Shown piece after piece: positions 54,063 through 61,904 of a DNA stretch of 64,000 nucleotides. Under the pieces are notes generated by a model that saw only the letters and a list, made by a program, of their open reading frames with translations, did no database searches and was not told where the DNA came from. Position numbers and translations under genes: made by a program. This stretch comes from Nitrospira sp. Its GTDB lineage: Bacteria; Nitrospirota; Nitrospiria; Nitrospirales; Nitrospiraceae. The stretch spans positions 1,833,820 through 1,897,819 of the forward strand of contig CP092081.1 in assembly GCA_022226935.1 (NCBI GenBank). The letters run 5' to 3'. Within the stretch, counting starts at the first letter, position 1, and every line of letters starts with the position of its first letter.

Positions 54063-55561
54063 TCGACCCTCCGCAGACGGGCGGCAAAAAACGCATCCAT
54101 GTTATTCCTGTTGGCCATCGTAGACAGATCCCCTCGCGGGGTCAGAAACGGCAGACCGGCTGGGGGCAACCAGGGCGCGACCGAGTCGCGCTGAAATTCA
54201 CGATGAGACTGACAAAACTCGTCGATGACCGACTCGGTCTCTTCCGGTTCAATCGAGCAGGTACTATAGACCAACACTCCATCAGGCCGCAAGAGACGAC
54301 TCGTCGCGACGAGCAGGTCCAGCTGCACCTGTCGATGTTGCGCGATGGAGTCCGGCGTCTTGTACCACTTGGCTTCTGGGTGACGCCGCAGTACGCCAAG
54401 GCCGCTGCACGGCGCATCGAGTAAAATCCGATCGAACGGGCGCGACCACACCTCAGATGACGGAGCCGATATGCCCCGCTCTCCCGGCCCCGCCTCAGTC
54501 TCCATCAGCCGTCGCATGTCACCCGCGACTGGCGTGACGATCGTTACGCCCAGGCGCCGGCAATTGTCCATCACCCGGTCCAGACGTGACGCGACTCTAT
54601 CGACCGCGATGATTGCCCCTCGATTGTTCATGAGCGCCGCGATATGCGTCGCTTTGCCGCCAGGCGCGGCACAGGCGTCCAACACACGGTGTCCCGGCTG
54701 GAGGTCCAAGAGCAACGGCACAAGTTGCCCTGCTTCATCTTCGACATAAAAATGTCCTGCCCCGTATCCAGGGAGGTCGACGACTGGACCGGTGCGGCCT
54801 AGTTGAATGCCGACTTCGCTGATCGACGTGGACGCGGCTTCGACATGCGCCGTGCCCAAGTCAGCCAGGAGCGACGCTCGCGTAGTTCGAAGCCGGTTGA
54901 CGCGAAGTGTGAGTGGAGGAACCTCCACCGAAGCTCGGCACAAGACTTCGGCTCGCTCTGCCCCCCACTGCCCACACCAGCGCTCCACGAGCCACATTGG
55001 GCATGAGTACCGGACAGCCAGTGCCTCGATAGGATCCTTCGCGAGATCCGGCCATTCCGGAGGCGACGTTCGCAGCATGGCCCGCAGCACGGCATTGACG
55101 AATCCACTCCAATCGCGCCCTAGGCGCCGGCGCAGCTGTTTCGTCATCTGCACCGATTCGTTCACTGCTGCTGAGGCCGGCACTCGATCCAAGTACAGCA
55201 CTTGATACGCGCCCAGGCGCAACATGGTTTGCACGAGAGTAGGAAGTTTGGCGATACGCCGATCAGACAAGAGGCCTAGACGCCAATCCAGCGTTGCGCG
55301 ATACCGCAACACACCGCGCACGAGTTCCACCATAAAGGCCCGGTCGCGGAGATCGAGCCCGGCCTTCGCAGAAACCTGATCGAACAAGTCATCAGCCAAC
55401 GAGCCGGCTTCGTCGATGGCCACTAGCGCCTTGACGGCGGCATGCCGCCCGGGGGAGACGGCGTGGCCGGATGACGCTGGTTGCGGATCAGTTCCCATGG
55501 GCAGCAGACATGAACATTGCTGGAAATCGTGAATGGAATGCGCGCGCCCGCTCTGGGTCAC
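54059..55561 (-). CDS. rsmB: 16S rRNA (cytosine-967-C5)-methyltransferase
   Basis: Up to 500 residues. Seen: an N-terminal NusB-like RNA-binding domain (about 30-170), PLTLRVNRLR, SAM site VLDACAAPGGKATHIAAL, and catalytic cysteines in DAPCSGLGVLRRHPEAKW and YSTCSIEPEE. Known: methylates C967 of 16S rRNA. Starting at GTG 55561 overlaps the fmt stop in GTGA; an ATG 21 codons later is the alternative. The sun/rsmB-rpe-fmt grouping is common. Confidence 0.92.
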   Translation of the reverse strand: MTQSGRAHSIHDFQQCSCLLPMGTDPQPASSGHAVSPGRHAAVKALVAIDEAGSLADDLFDQVSAKAGLDLRDRAFMVELVRGVLRYRATLDWRLGLLSDRRIAKLPTLVQTMLRLGAYQVLYLDRVPASAAVNESVQMTKQLRRRLGRDWSGFVNAVLRAMLRTSPPEWPDLAKDPIEALAVRYSCPMWLVERWCGQWGAERAEVLCRASVEVPPLTLRVNRLRTTRASLLADLGTAHVEAASTSISEVGIQLGRTGPVVDLPGYGAGHFYVEDEAGQLVPLLLDLQPGHRVLDACAAPGGKATHIAALMNNRGAIIAVDRVASRLDRVMDNCRRLGVTIVTPVAGDMRRLMETEAGPGERGISAPSSEVWSRPFDRILLDAPCSGLGVLRRHPEAKWYKTPDSIAQHRQVQLDLLVATSRLLRPDGVLVYSTCSIEPEETESVIDEFCQSHREFQRDSVAPWLPPAGLPFLTPRGDLSTMANRNNMDAFFAARLRRVE

Positions 55562-56508
55562 GCCTGCGGCGGCGGAACAGCGTGCAGCCTGATGCCTTCG
55601 GTCACACGATGGCCTGCCAGGTATTGCGCCACCGTCATCCGGCGGCTATTGGATGGTTGGATGTCGAGAATCTGAATGGTTCCGGCCCCGGTCGCCACAT
55701 CGATGCGGTCTTTCGTCACCTTCGTGACGGTGCCGGCAGCTGCTTGCGGAGATTCCTCGCCGACCGACACGCGACAGAGAATCCAGCGCTCACCATTTAC
55801 ATACGTATACGCGCCGGGCCAAGGCGAAAGCCCCCGCACACGGTTCGCGATCTCTGTGGCCGGCAGCGTCCAATCGATGAGGCCATCTTCCTTCTTCAGC
55901 AATGGCGCCATGGTCGCCTGAGAATCATCCTGTCGTTCCGGCGTCAGTGTCCCCGCCTCCAGACGACGCAGGGTCTCGACCAGCAACCGTCCGCCAACAT
56001 CCGCAAGTCGAGGGGCCAGTGTGCCGGCCGTATCGTCCGGACGGATTTCCACGATCTCACGCAGCAGCATATCCCCGGTGTCCATGCCTTCCGCCATGAA
56101 CATGGTTGTGATGCCGGTTTCTCGTTCACCTCGGATAATGGCCCATTGCACAGGACCAGCCCCGCGATACTTCGGCAAGAGCGACCCATGTACATTGATG
56201 CAGCCTCGCGGCGGCATCGTCAGGACGGCCGGTGGCAGGATGCGGCCGAAGGCAGTCACCGCAATGACATCCGGCTTCCACTCGCGTAACGCGGCGAGAA
56301 AAGCCGGATCCTTCATCTTCAGAGGCTGGAGCACCGGAATGCCCTCGCGCTGGCAGACGACTTTCACCGGGGAAGGAATGACCTCCTGCCCACGGCCCTT
56401 CGGGCGATCCGGCTGGGTCACCACCCCGACGACCTGAGCATCGGACTTCAGCAACGCCTCCAATGAGGGCACGGCGAAGTCGGGCGTTCCCATGAATACG
56501 ATACGCAT
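55558..56508 (-). CDS. fmt: Methionyl-tRNA formyltransferase
   Basis: 316 residues. Seen: FMGTPDFAVPSLEALL, the catalytic Asn-His-Asp region with NVHGSLLPKYRGAGPVQWAI and GMDTGDMLL, and a C-terminal OB-type domain. Known: formylates Met-tRNA-fMet using 10-formyltetrahydrofolate. The initiator tRNA gene lies divergently 87 bases away. No def gene is next to it. It heads fmt-rsmB-rpe-pheS-pheT. Confidence 0.94.
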   Translation of the reverse strand: MRIVFMGTPDFAVPSLEALLKSDAQVVGVVTQPDRPKGRGQEVIPSPVKVVCQREGIPVLQPLKMKDPAFLAALREWKPDVIAVTAFGRILPPAVLTMPPRGCINVHGSLLPKYRGAGPVQWAIIRGERETGITTMFMAEGMDTGDMLLREIVEIRPDDTAGTLAPRLADVGGRLLVETLRRLEAGTLTPERQDDSQATMAPLLKKEDGLIDWTLPATEIANRVRGLSPWPGAYTYVNGERWILCRVSVGEESPQAAAGTVTKVTKDRIDVATGAGTIQILDIQPSNSRRMTVAQYLAGHRVTEGIRLHAVPPPQA

Positions 56509-56560
56509 GCTCTGGCTTTATCATTCTCCCCTCGCGAATGCAATTCTCGTCGCGGCTTCC

Positions 56561-56590
56561 TTGACTCTCGTTTCACACGCCTGTTAGTAT
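56561..56590 (+). promoter_or_regulatory. Sigma-70-type promoter of tRNA-fMet
   Basis: TTGACT (56561-56566), 18-base spacer, TAGTAT (56585-56590), five bases before the tRNA 5' end. Confidence 0.65.
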
Positions 56591-56595
56591 CCGGT

Positions 56596-56672
<77 letters not shown>

Positions 56673-56690
56673 ACGTAACTCATGACTTTC

Positions 56691-56728
56691 AAAGGGGTTG
56701 TCCGGTGTTCAACGGACAGCCCTTTTTT
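56691..56728 (+). terminator. Rho-independent terminator after tRNA-fMet
   Basis: GGGTTGTCCG pairs with CGGACAGCCC (one G-T pair), loop of about eight bases, followed by TTTTTT (56723-56728). It ends the tRNA transcript and may also receive the integrase transcript from the other side. Confidence 0.8.
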
Positions 56729-56776
56729 CTTTCCCCGCACCAATTGTCCGCGTTTTGTCCGTGTTCTCGCCCCTCT

Positions 56777-58033
56777 TCAGCCTACAGAGCCTGCACGCAA
56801 CGAGATAATCGGCGGCATTGTCGGAAGCGTTTGCACGTACGCGTCCGTTTTCAGCACTGCCTGACGAATATCGTCTTCATTGATAATGTTGTACCGGTCG
56901 AACACGTTTCGGGTTCGGTGCCCGCTGATCTTCATCGCAACCGCGGGATCCACCCCGGCGCGCACCATGTTTCTTACGGCCGTACGCCTCAAATCGTAGA
57001 TCAGCTTTCCAGCAATACCCACCTCTCGGCACGCTCGATTCCAAACCTTTCGGAAGTCCCCGAACGGCTTCCCGCCCCGATGGAAGATCAAAGCGCAGTC
57101 CAGCCGCCTAGCCTGCACACGTCGCTCAATGATCGTCCGCACCTCACCGGCCAATGCAATGACCCTTCCTCGTCGCGTCTTTGCGTCTCGCGCGTGGAGG
57201 CGAAGAGTCCAGGTTTCTCGGTCCAGCGTGTCCCATGTCAGCGCACGGATCTCTCCCGGCCTCATGCCGGTTCGATAGAACCAATCACAGAAATCCTTCA
57301 CGTCACTATCCCGCAGCCGGTCGAGGACAGCCTGGAAATCTCCTCGCTCGAAGAAGCCCTGCCTCGCATTGTTCTCTGGAAGGGAGGTGAATACCGGAAT
57401 GGTCGTCAACACCTGAGCCTCAACCGCCAAGGCGAATGCTCGTCTCAACCCTTCCAACTCCCGATTAACGGTTGCAGGCTGGGCGCCCTCTACTTGCCTG
57501 GAGGCGATGTAGCTCCGCAGTCGATCGGGCGTCACCGCAAGAGCACGATCCATCGCGAAGAATTTCCGAATGTGGGCGAGATGCGAGCGAAGTTGAGGCA
57601 AGGACTTCCGACCGTGAATGACATAGTCCTGCTCGAGACTCTGAAGCAGCTCGTCGATTGTGATTCGCTCTTGTCGAGGCCCTTGAAACCGCTGACCACC
57701 TCTGCGGGCGACAATAATCTCCTCCAAGCGGCTCTTCAGTTTTTTGCGCGCGTCCTTCTCAGTTGCTCCACCCGGCTCTCTATGCTCGATACTCTTCCCG
57801 TCTTTGGGAGCGTAATAGCTAATCCAAAATTGACCGCCACGTTGAAACACTCGCCCGCTTCCTCGCGGACTCTTCGTGGGAACCTTCTTGGGATGCTCTG
57901 CCGGCCACTGGGGAGATTGTTCGCTGATGAGGTCGGACAGCACAGGAAGGGTCTTGGCCAGGTCGGGCGCAATCTGTCTAAGCCGCTCAACTGCTTCCCT
58001 GTATGTCTGTTGAGGATTGACGAGGATATCCAT
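56777..58033 (-). CDS. int: Site-specific tyrosine recombinase (phage-type integrase)
   Basis: 418 residues. Seen: an arm-binding-like N-terminal region (GSGRVFQRGGQFWISYYAP), a SAM-like core-binding domain (about 125-215) and the catalytic domain with Arg258 (TGMRPGEIRAL), Lys285 (AKTRRGR), Arg349 (YDLRRTAVRN), His372 (SGH) and nucleophile Tyr381 (FDRYNI). The usual first His of HxxR is Tyr346. Known: catalyses integration and excision. ATG has TAAGGAGG nine bases upstream, which starts right at the stop of the RHH gene. Confidence 0.9.
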   Translation of the reverse strand: MDILVNPQQTYREAVERLRQIAPDLAKTLPVLSDLISEQSPQWPAEHPKKVPTKSPRGSGRVFQRGGQFWISYYAPKDGKSIEHREPGGATEKDARKKLKSRLEEIIVARRGGQRFQGPRQERITIDELLQSLEQDYVIHGRKSLPQLRSHLAHIRKFFAMDRALAVTPDRLRSYIASRQVEGAQPATVNRELEGLRRAFALAVEAQVLTTIPVFTSLPENNARQGFFERGDFQAVLDRLRDSDVKDFCDWFYRTGMRPGEIRALTWDTLDRETWTLRLHARDAKTRRGRVIALAGEVRTIIERRVQARRLDCALIFHRGGKPFGDFRKVWNRACREVGIAGKLIYDLRRTAVRNMVRAGVDPAVAMKISGHRTRNVFDRYNIINEDDIRQAVLKTDAYVQTLPTMPPIISLRAGSVG

Positions 58034-58044
58034 AGCACTCCTCC

Positions 58045-58176
58045 TTACTTCGCGGCCTTCCTCAGATGTGCTTCTAACGCGGCAATGATCACAGAGCGCA
58101 GATCCGACCGATCATCCATCGCTCGAATCTTTGCTTTGCGCCACAGCTCTTCCGGCAGTTCAACGGTTGTTTTCAC
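58045..58176 (-). CDS. Ribbon-helix-helix (CopG/Arc-type) DNA-binding protein
   Basis: 43 residues from the GTG start, or 53 from an ATG at 58206. Seen: KTTVELPEELWRKAKIRAMD, a beta strand and two helices typical of RHH repressors (strand residues K-T-T-V). The GTG is preferred: AAAGGGG lies five bases upstream, whereas the ATG would sit at the transcription start predicted from the promoter. Known: RHH dimers bind operators, often as antitoxins or element repressors. It lies 11 bases upstream of the integrase gene and may set its level. Confidence 0.7.
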   Translation of the reverse strand: MKTTVELPEELWRKAKIRAMDDRSDLRSVIIAALEAHLRKAAK

Positions 58177-58214
58177 GGCGTCCCCTTTCTTTCGTTCAGG
58201 CTTCATGCCTCAAC

Positions 58215-58250
58215 TCTATACGGTTATACGCGTTGCTGTCAATACAGCAA
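58215..58250 (-). promoter_or_regulatory. Promoter of the RHH-integrase unit with a palindromic operator over the -35 box
   Basis: On the minus strand TTGACA (58242-58237) and TATAGA (58220-58215) are separated by 16 bases. The -35 lies inside a perfect inverted repeat TTGCTGT-N4-ACAGCAA (58233-58250). A repressor bound there would block transcription of the RHH and integrase genes. Confidence 0.6.
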
Positions 58251-58267
58251 TATGGTAATGCCTCAGT

Positions 58268-58303
58268 TGTCGGGTGAATGCCCGCTGTCGGGTGAATGCC
58301 CGC
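58268..58303. repeat. Two tandem copies of an 18-bp unit
   Basis: TGTCGGGTGAATGCCCGC occurs twice in direct succession (58268-58285 and 58286-58303), between the stop of the HTH gene and the RHH promoter. Each unit contains CGGG-N6-CCCG. Possible protein-binding or hairpin element. Confidence 0.7.
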
Positions 58304-58305
58304 TC

Positions 58306-58647
58306 TTACTTGCCCTGTCGATTTCGGATGTATTTCTGAATGCCGAGTTTCGAGAAGCGAAGTTGTTTGGGGGCAGGCCGAACGGTGAAGGGCAGCTCAT
58401 CGGCGTGGCGGTAGAGATAATCTCTCGTCATGCCGAGCATACTCGCCGCTTCATCAACCAGCAGAAGACGGTCTTCCCCTCCCTCCTCACGACGAGTGTC
58501 CGGAGACATTCCCACGAAGAGCCGACTCAGCAAGACCGTTTGCAAGCTCGCCATTTGTGCTAACAGCATAGCGGCAGCATGCGGGGGAAGATTTGTCGCT
58601 TGCTCCGGATGAGCAGCCAAATCATTGAGAGTTGGAATGGATATCAT
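58306..58647 (-). CDS. Helix-turn-helix protein, AlpA/excisionase-like
   Basis: 113 residues. Seen: a helical N-terminal half (MISIPTLNDLAAHPEQATNL) and a C-terminal MerR-like/HTH_17 domain: LLLVDEAASMLGMTRDYLYRHADELPFTV in parts, then QLRFSKLGIQKYI. Known: such domains occur in excisionases and AlpA-type activators of integrases in prophages and satellites. A TTG at 58653 would add two residues; ATG at 58647 is chosen. It lies between the unknown duplicated-domain gene and the RHH-integrase unit. Confidence 0.68.
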   Translation of the reverse strand: MISIPTLNDLAAHPEQATNLPPHAAAMLLAQMASLQTVLLSRLFVGMSPDTRREEGGEDRLLLVDEAASMLGMTRDYLYRHADELPFTVRPAPKQLRFSKLGIQKYIRNRQGK

Positions 58648-58666
58648 CGGCAATTCCGCAATAGCT

Positions 58667-59206
58667 TCAGGCGTTTCCCATCAGCTCAAGAGAAAGCCTC
58701 AAGGTCTTCGCGCGCGCCATCAATTCGGCCCGAAACAGTGTCACTAGCTTTTCCGGATTTGTCGGCTCGTACTGGCGAGTATGCCGAAAATAGGCACGCA
58801 TCCCTTCAGGTGAACATTCTCGAAGTGCACATATGATCTCCCCCGGCGTCATCTCTGATGCCACATGCTGAAACCGTCCGATCAGCACTTCGTCGGAGAC
58901 TTCTTGAGGGAGCGGTACCATTCCTGAGCCCCCCGCTATCCCCTGAAGCGCCGTCAGCGTTTGCAGTCGGGCCACAAGTTCCGCCTTCAGCAGGCGCCAG
59001 GTTCGAGCGGGATCCGGGGGCAACGGAAGATTTCTACGTTCCAAGTTCTCTACCATGTGCTCAGCCGATCCATGCGCGAGGAGATGTAAGACTTGCTCGC
59101 GAGACATCGCTTCAGCCCATTCTCGAAACGTGGCGGACAGCGCCTCGTCAGATTCATCCTGAGATTGCGAGAGTTGCTCGCCTTGCAAGTTGCTTGTAAT
59201 TTCCAA
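58667..59206 (-). CDS. Element protein made of two related 65-residue units
   Basis: 179 residues, TTG start with GAGGTG five bases upstream. Seen: an internal duplication: DEALSATFREWAEAMSREQV...TWRLLKAELVARLQTL (about 20-85) and DEVLIGRFQHVASEMTPGEI...KLVTLFRAELMARAKTL (about 106-170). Shared positions include D-E-x-L, F-x3-A-x-x-M, and L-x-x-A/R-x-x-ELxAR-x-x-TL. Mostly helical; no family recognised. It starts 12 bases after the preceding gene. Confidence 0.6.
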   Translation of the reverse strand: MEITSNLQGEQLSQSQDESDEALSATFREWAEAMSREQVLHLLAHGSAEHMVENLERRNLPLPPDPARTWRLLKAELVARLQTLTALQGIAGGSGMVPLPQEVSDEVLIGRFQHVASEMTPGEIICALRECSPEGMRAYFRHTRQYEPTNPEKLVTLFRAELMARAKTLRLSLELMGNA

Positions 59207-59217
59207 GGTGCACCTCG

Positions 59218-59958
59218 TCAGTATTGTAGGTGAGGAGACGTGAAGAAATTGTCCCAGGATTGCGGCTGGCTTCTCCGCTGATCGTTCTGCGATTGGATCC
59301 GGGCAAGTTTTTCAGCGATTGGGCCCCGGATTGAGGCGTCCACGCCGGCCGACAGCGCTGGCTGCCCAAGGCCGCTCAACACGTCGCCAAGGTAGTTCTC
59401 CCACGGTGCCGTCGCGTTCAATCCCTGGAAGGCGTCGTACCCGATCTGAGGCGTAGCAGAGAGGCCCGGCGTGTAGGTCGGCAGCGCGCTGATCGCAAAC
59501 CGCTGGTTGCTCGCCGCCATGTCCGCATTCTTCTGGTTCACGTCCCGGATCATCTTGGCTTTGTTGGCCGCAAGATTTTGCCCGAGTTGCCGAGTCGCCC
59601 GATCGTATCGACCAGGGGTGTAGACGTTGCCCCCGCCAGAATTCTTGCCCACGGCAGAATTCGCGGTGATGCGCGACAGATCCGCGAGACCCTGCCCGTA
59701 ATCCTCATTGACGTCATCCTTCATGCCGCGGAGCAAATCCTCGTCGTACCCGGACTTGCCCTCCGAGTAGGTCATGAGCTTGTCGCGAATCGGACTGGTC
59801 GCATTCAGGAACTTCTCGCGCTCCCGATTCTGGTAGTCGATGAACATCTGGGCGGCCTTGCGAGCTGCCTTCGCTTGTGAGTCCCCCCCAAACGCCTTGG
59901 AGATACCGCCCCCCACCACGCCAAGACCACCAAGCCCCGCCATAATCATTGCCGGCAT
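59218..59958 (-). CDS. Gly-rich, phage internal-virion-like protein
   Basis: 246 residues. Seen: a Gly-rich hydrophobic N-terminus (MPAMIMAGLGGLGVVGGGI), a charged helical stretch (AARKAAQMFIDYQNREREK), a Ser/Gly region (GKNSGGGNVYTPGRYDRATRQL) and a C-terminal low-complexity part. A hydrophobic Gly-rich start plus helices is common in DNA-ejection/internal virion proteins, but no specific family is asserted. Start at 59958 follows GGGAGG by five bases; the longer frame to 60060 is rejected. In the replication module it could also be a membrane-associated factor. Confidence 0.5.
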   Translation of the reverse strand: MPAMIMAGLGGLGVVGGGISKAFGGDSQAKAARKAAQMFIDYQNREREKFLNATSPIRDKLMTYSEGKSGYDEDLLRGMKDDVNEDYGQGLADLSRITANSAVGKNSGGGNVYTPGRYDRATRQLGQNLAANKAKMIRDVNQKNADMAASNQRFAISALPTYTPGLSATPQIGYDAFQGLNATAPWENYLGDVLSGLGQPALSAGVDASIRGPIAEKLARIQSQNDQRRSQPQSWDNFFTSPHLQY

Positions 59959-60004
59959 ACTTGCCTCCCGAGGTTCAGGTTTAGGTTGGTTTTGCCTTTG
60001 GTAG

Positions 60005-60796
60005 TCAGCACGTTGTTTTCCCTCGCTGAGATTTCCAATCGAATACGAGCACCTGACCACCGTCTCGGAGCCGATCCATCACACGGTCTCCGAGGAGGTG
60101 CCCGCATTCAGCTGGGGTCAAATTGCCGATAAGGATGGTTGGACGAGGAACGTTGTATCGACAATTGAAGAGATCCGAGAATAAGACTGTCTCTGCAACG
60201 CTCCCAAACTGAACCCCTACTTCGTCGACGACCAAAAGCGGAACTTCTGTGAGTCGCTCCATCGCCTGCGACTCCGTCTCGCATGAATCAGAAGTCCACG
60301 TTGTCTTAATCCGTCGTAGAAGTGAAGACATGGTGAAGTAGCGCGCTGCCCGCCTACCGTAGGTTTCTAGCCAATAGTTCACAAGTGCCGCACCAAGCAT
60401 CGTCTTGGCAGTTCCGACATTTCCGCAAAGGAGTAAACCCGTGCTGGTTCTCCAACCGCTCTCCACAAAGTGTCGCAACTGATTGCCAACCTGTTGCTGT
60501 GATGGCGTAAGTTCATGGAAATCAGTCAAGCGAGAGTGAACATATCGTTGAGGCACACCAGCTTGAAGCCGCACGCTTGTTAGCACCTCACGCCGTTCAG
60601 CTTCCTCATGTTGTCTTTTCAGCTCCTGTCTCGCCTTCTCGCACAAGGGACAGATTCCGGGGACGGTAATTTGCCTACCAGCCATGGGAATGGTCTCGGT
60701 CGGAATAGGCCTATCGTGTTGGTCACAGTACGAATCAGAAGGCTCCAACTCTGTAATCTTTTCCTTCAAAACCGGCATGCAGACTAACTTTTTCAT
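60005..60796 (-). CDS. DnaC/IstB-like AAA+ helicase loader
   Basis: 263 residues. Seen: Cys24/His27 and Cys49/Cys52 (YCDQH, GICPLC), a possible zinc site; Walker A GNVGTAKT (125-132); Walker B PLLVVDEVGVQ; sensor region PTILIGNLT and box VII-like DRVMDRLRDGG. Known: loads the replicative helicase at an origin. The start overlaps the 3' end of the replication gene by 62 bases; ATG has AAGGAG seven bases upstream. Confidence 0.85.
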   Translation of the reverse strand: MKKLVCMPVLKEKITELEPSDSYCDQHDRPIPTETIPMAGRQITVPGICPLCEKARQELKRQHEEAERREVLTSVRLQAGVPQRYVHSRLTDFHELTPSQQQVGNQLRHFVESGWRTSTGLLLCGNVGTAKTMLGAALVNYWLETYGRRAARYFTMSSLLRRIKTTWTSDSCETESQAMERLTEVPLLVVDEVGVQFGSVAETVLFSDLFNCRYNVPRPTILIGNLTPAECGHLLGDRVMDRLRDGGQVLVFDWKSQRGKTTC

Positions 60797-61508
60797 TGAG
60801 GTCTCCTTTCGTCACTTGCTCAGGTTCCAGCCAATCACGCCACGGCTCTATGTCTTTGTCTTTTCGCAGCCAACGGTGAAGATCAGGAATTCCAATGCCA
60901 TCCTTGACCCTCTGACTCTTCGCATAGTTCCGAGCAGCGACGAGGACGAGCTGTCGGTCTCCTCGTGCAAGTTTTTCAAATTTTTTCCGAGCCTCTGCCT
61001 TGCCCACGCGCTTCCCATGCCGCGCTGGGTAGAGTTTCCATAGTTCCTCGAATTCCACCTCTACCGCCGGAGGCATATGTGTCTTATTGGGAGTAGGTAC
61101 GGTAAGGCTCGGAGTAGGAATGGTTAGGAGGGGATCTTGATCCGCTCCCGTGGCGGGAACGGATGAGTCCCCTTTTTGTTCCTGCCTTCTGTTATATTTC
61201 CACCAGTTAGGGGCCTCCAAAACGAGTGGCGAACCGTCAGCCGCTTCTTCGAGAACCCGTAGCCAACCGTTGGCGGTCATCCAGCCGATCTGCCGCGAAA
61301 CATTGGCCACTGACTGGCGAACCATTCGCGAGAGCGTAGCCAACCAGTCGCCACTGAGCCGCCACCGGTTCCCCGACTTGTCTAAAAGCACCAAAATTTG
61401 GATTAAGGTTCGTAAGGAGCGCTCTCCGAACGTGGTTGTGAACTCCCACACTTCAGGGTCAGAATTGAGGTCCTGTGAGCAGTGAAAATAGCGTTTAGGA
61501 GCTGGCAT
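60735..61508 (-). CDS. Phage-type replication protein with winged-helix N-terminus
   Basis: 257 residues. Seen: a winged-helix-like N-terminal domain (RTLIQILVLLDKSGNRWRLSG, SVANVSRQIGWMTANGWL), a polar linker (TIPTPSLTVPTPNK) and a C-terminal region of the kind FEELWKLYPARHGKRVGKAEA...NYAKSQ...IPDLHRWLRKD found in phage DnaT/O-like proteins. Known: such proteins bind the origin and recruit DnaC/DnaB. Overlaps the loader gene and lies 1 base after the HTH gene's stop. Confidence 0.7.
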   Translation of the reverse strand: MPAPKRYFHCSQDLNSDPEVWEFTTTFGERSLRTLIQILVLLDKSGNRWRLSGDWLATLSRMVRQSVANVSRQIGWMTANGWLRVLEEAADGSPLVLEAPNWWKYNRRQEQKGDSSVPATGADQDPLLTIPTPSLTVPTPNKTHMPPAVEVEFEELWKLYPARHGKRVGKAEARKKFEKLARGDRQLVLVAARNYAKSQRVKDGIGIPDLHRWLRKDKDIEPWRDWLEPEQVTKGDLNEKVSLHAGFEGKDYRVGAF

Positions 61509-61509
61509 A

Positions 61510-61713
61510 TTATTTTTCCGTTACAGCCGGTTGACGTAACGCGGCGAGAACTTCATCAAGGCGAAACCGTATTCCTCGTCGAGTTCGACCTACACGGTAA
61601 AATGGAATGAGCCCAGCCGCAGCCATCGAATATGCCTGACGCCTTTTTAGGCCGCTCGCTTTCTCTAGCTGAGCAGCTCCCACCAACTGTCGTTCGCTCA
61701 GTTCTTGGTCCAT
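61510..61713 (-). CDS. Small helix-turn-helix protein
   Basis: 67 residues. Seen: MDQELSERQLVGAAQLEKASGLKRRQAY with a helix-turn-helix (LEKASGLKRRQAYSMAAAG) and a wing GLIPFYRVGRTRRGIRFRLDEV, like excisionase/MerR-type regulators. Start at 61713 follows GGAGGAG by five bases; the longer frame is rejected. First gene of the replication module. Confidence 0.65.
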   Translation of the reverse strand: MDQELSERQLVGAAQLEKASGLKRRQAYSMAAAGLIPFYRVGRTRRGIRFRLDEVLAALRQPAVTEK

Positions 61714-61904
61714 AAAGCTCCTCCGATACATTTCTTGACTGTGGTGACATTCTCTGCACCTTGTTGTGCCACATGCTGTCGCCATAGACGAATGCAAAGA
61801 ACGACGAAAAAACTTCATAAATCGCATTCGTTGACAGTGAAGAAAGTGTGGAAACTAGCCAGGGGAGAGGATTTTATGGGACTGAAGGTTCCCGCAAATT
61901 GGAG

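Noticed and set aside
56705-58258. A 517-codon plus-strand frame over the integrase
   Set aside because: The minus strand encodes a tyrosine recombinase with nearly all catalytic residues; the plus frame shows no domain.
58268-58303. Tandem repeat as the start of a CRISPR array
   Set aside because: Only two adjacent 18-bp units with no spacer between them and no cas genes in the window.
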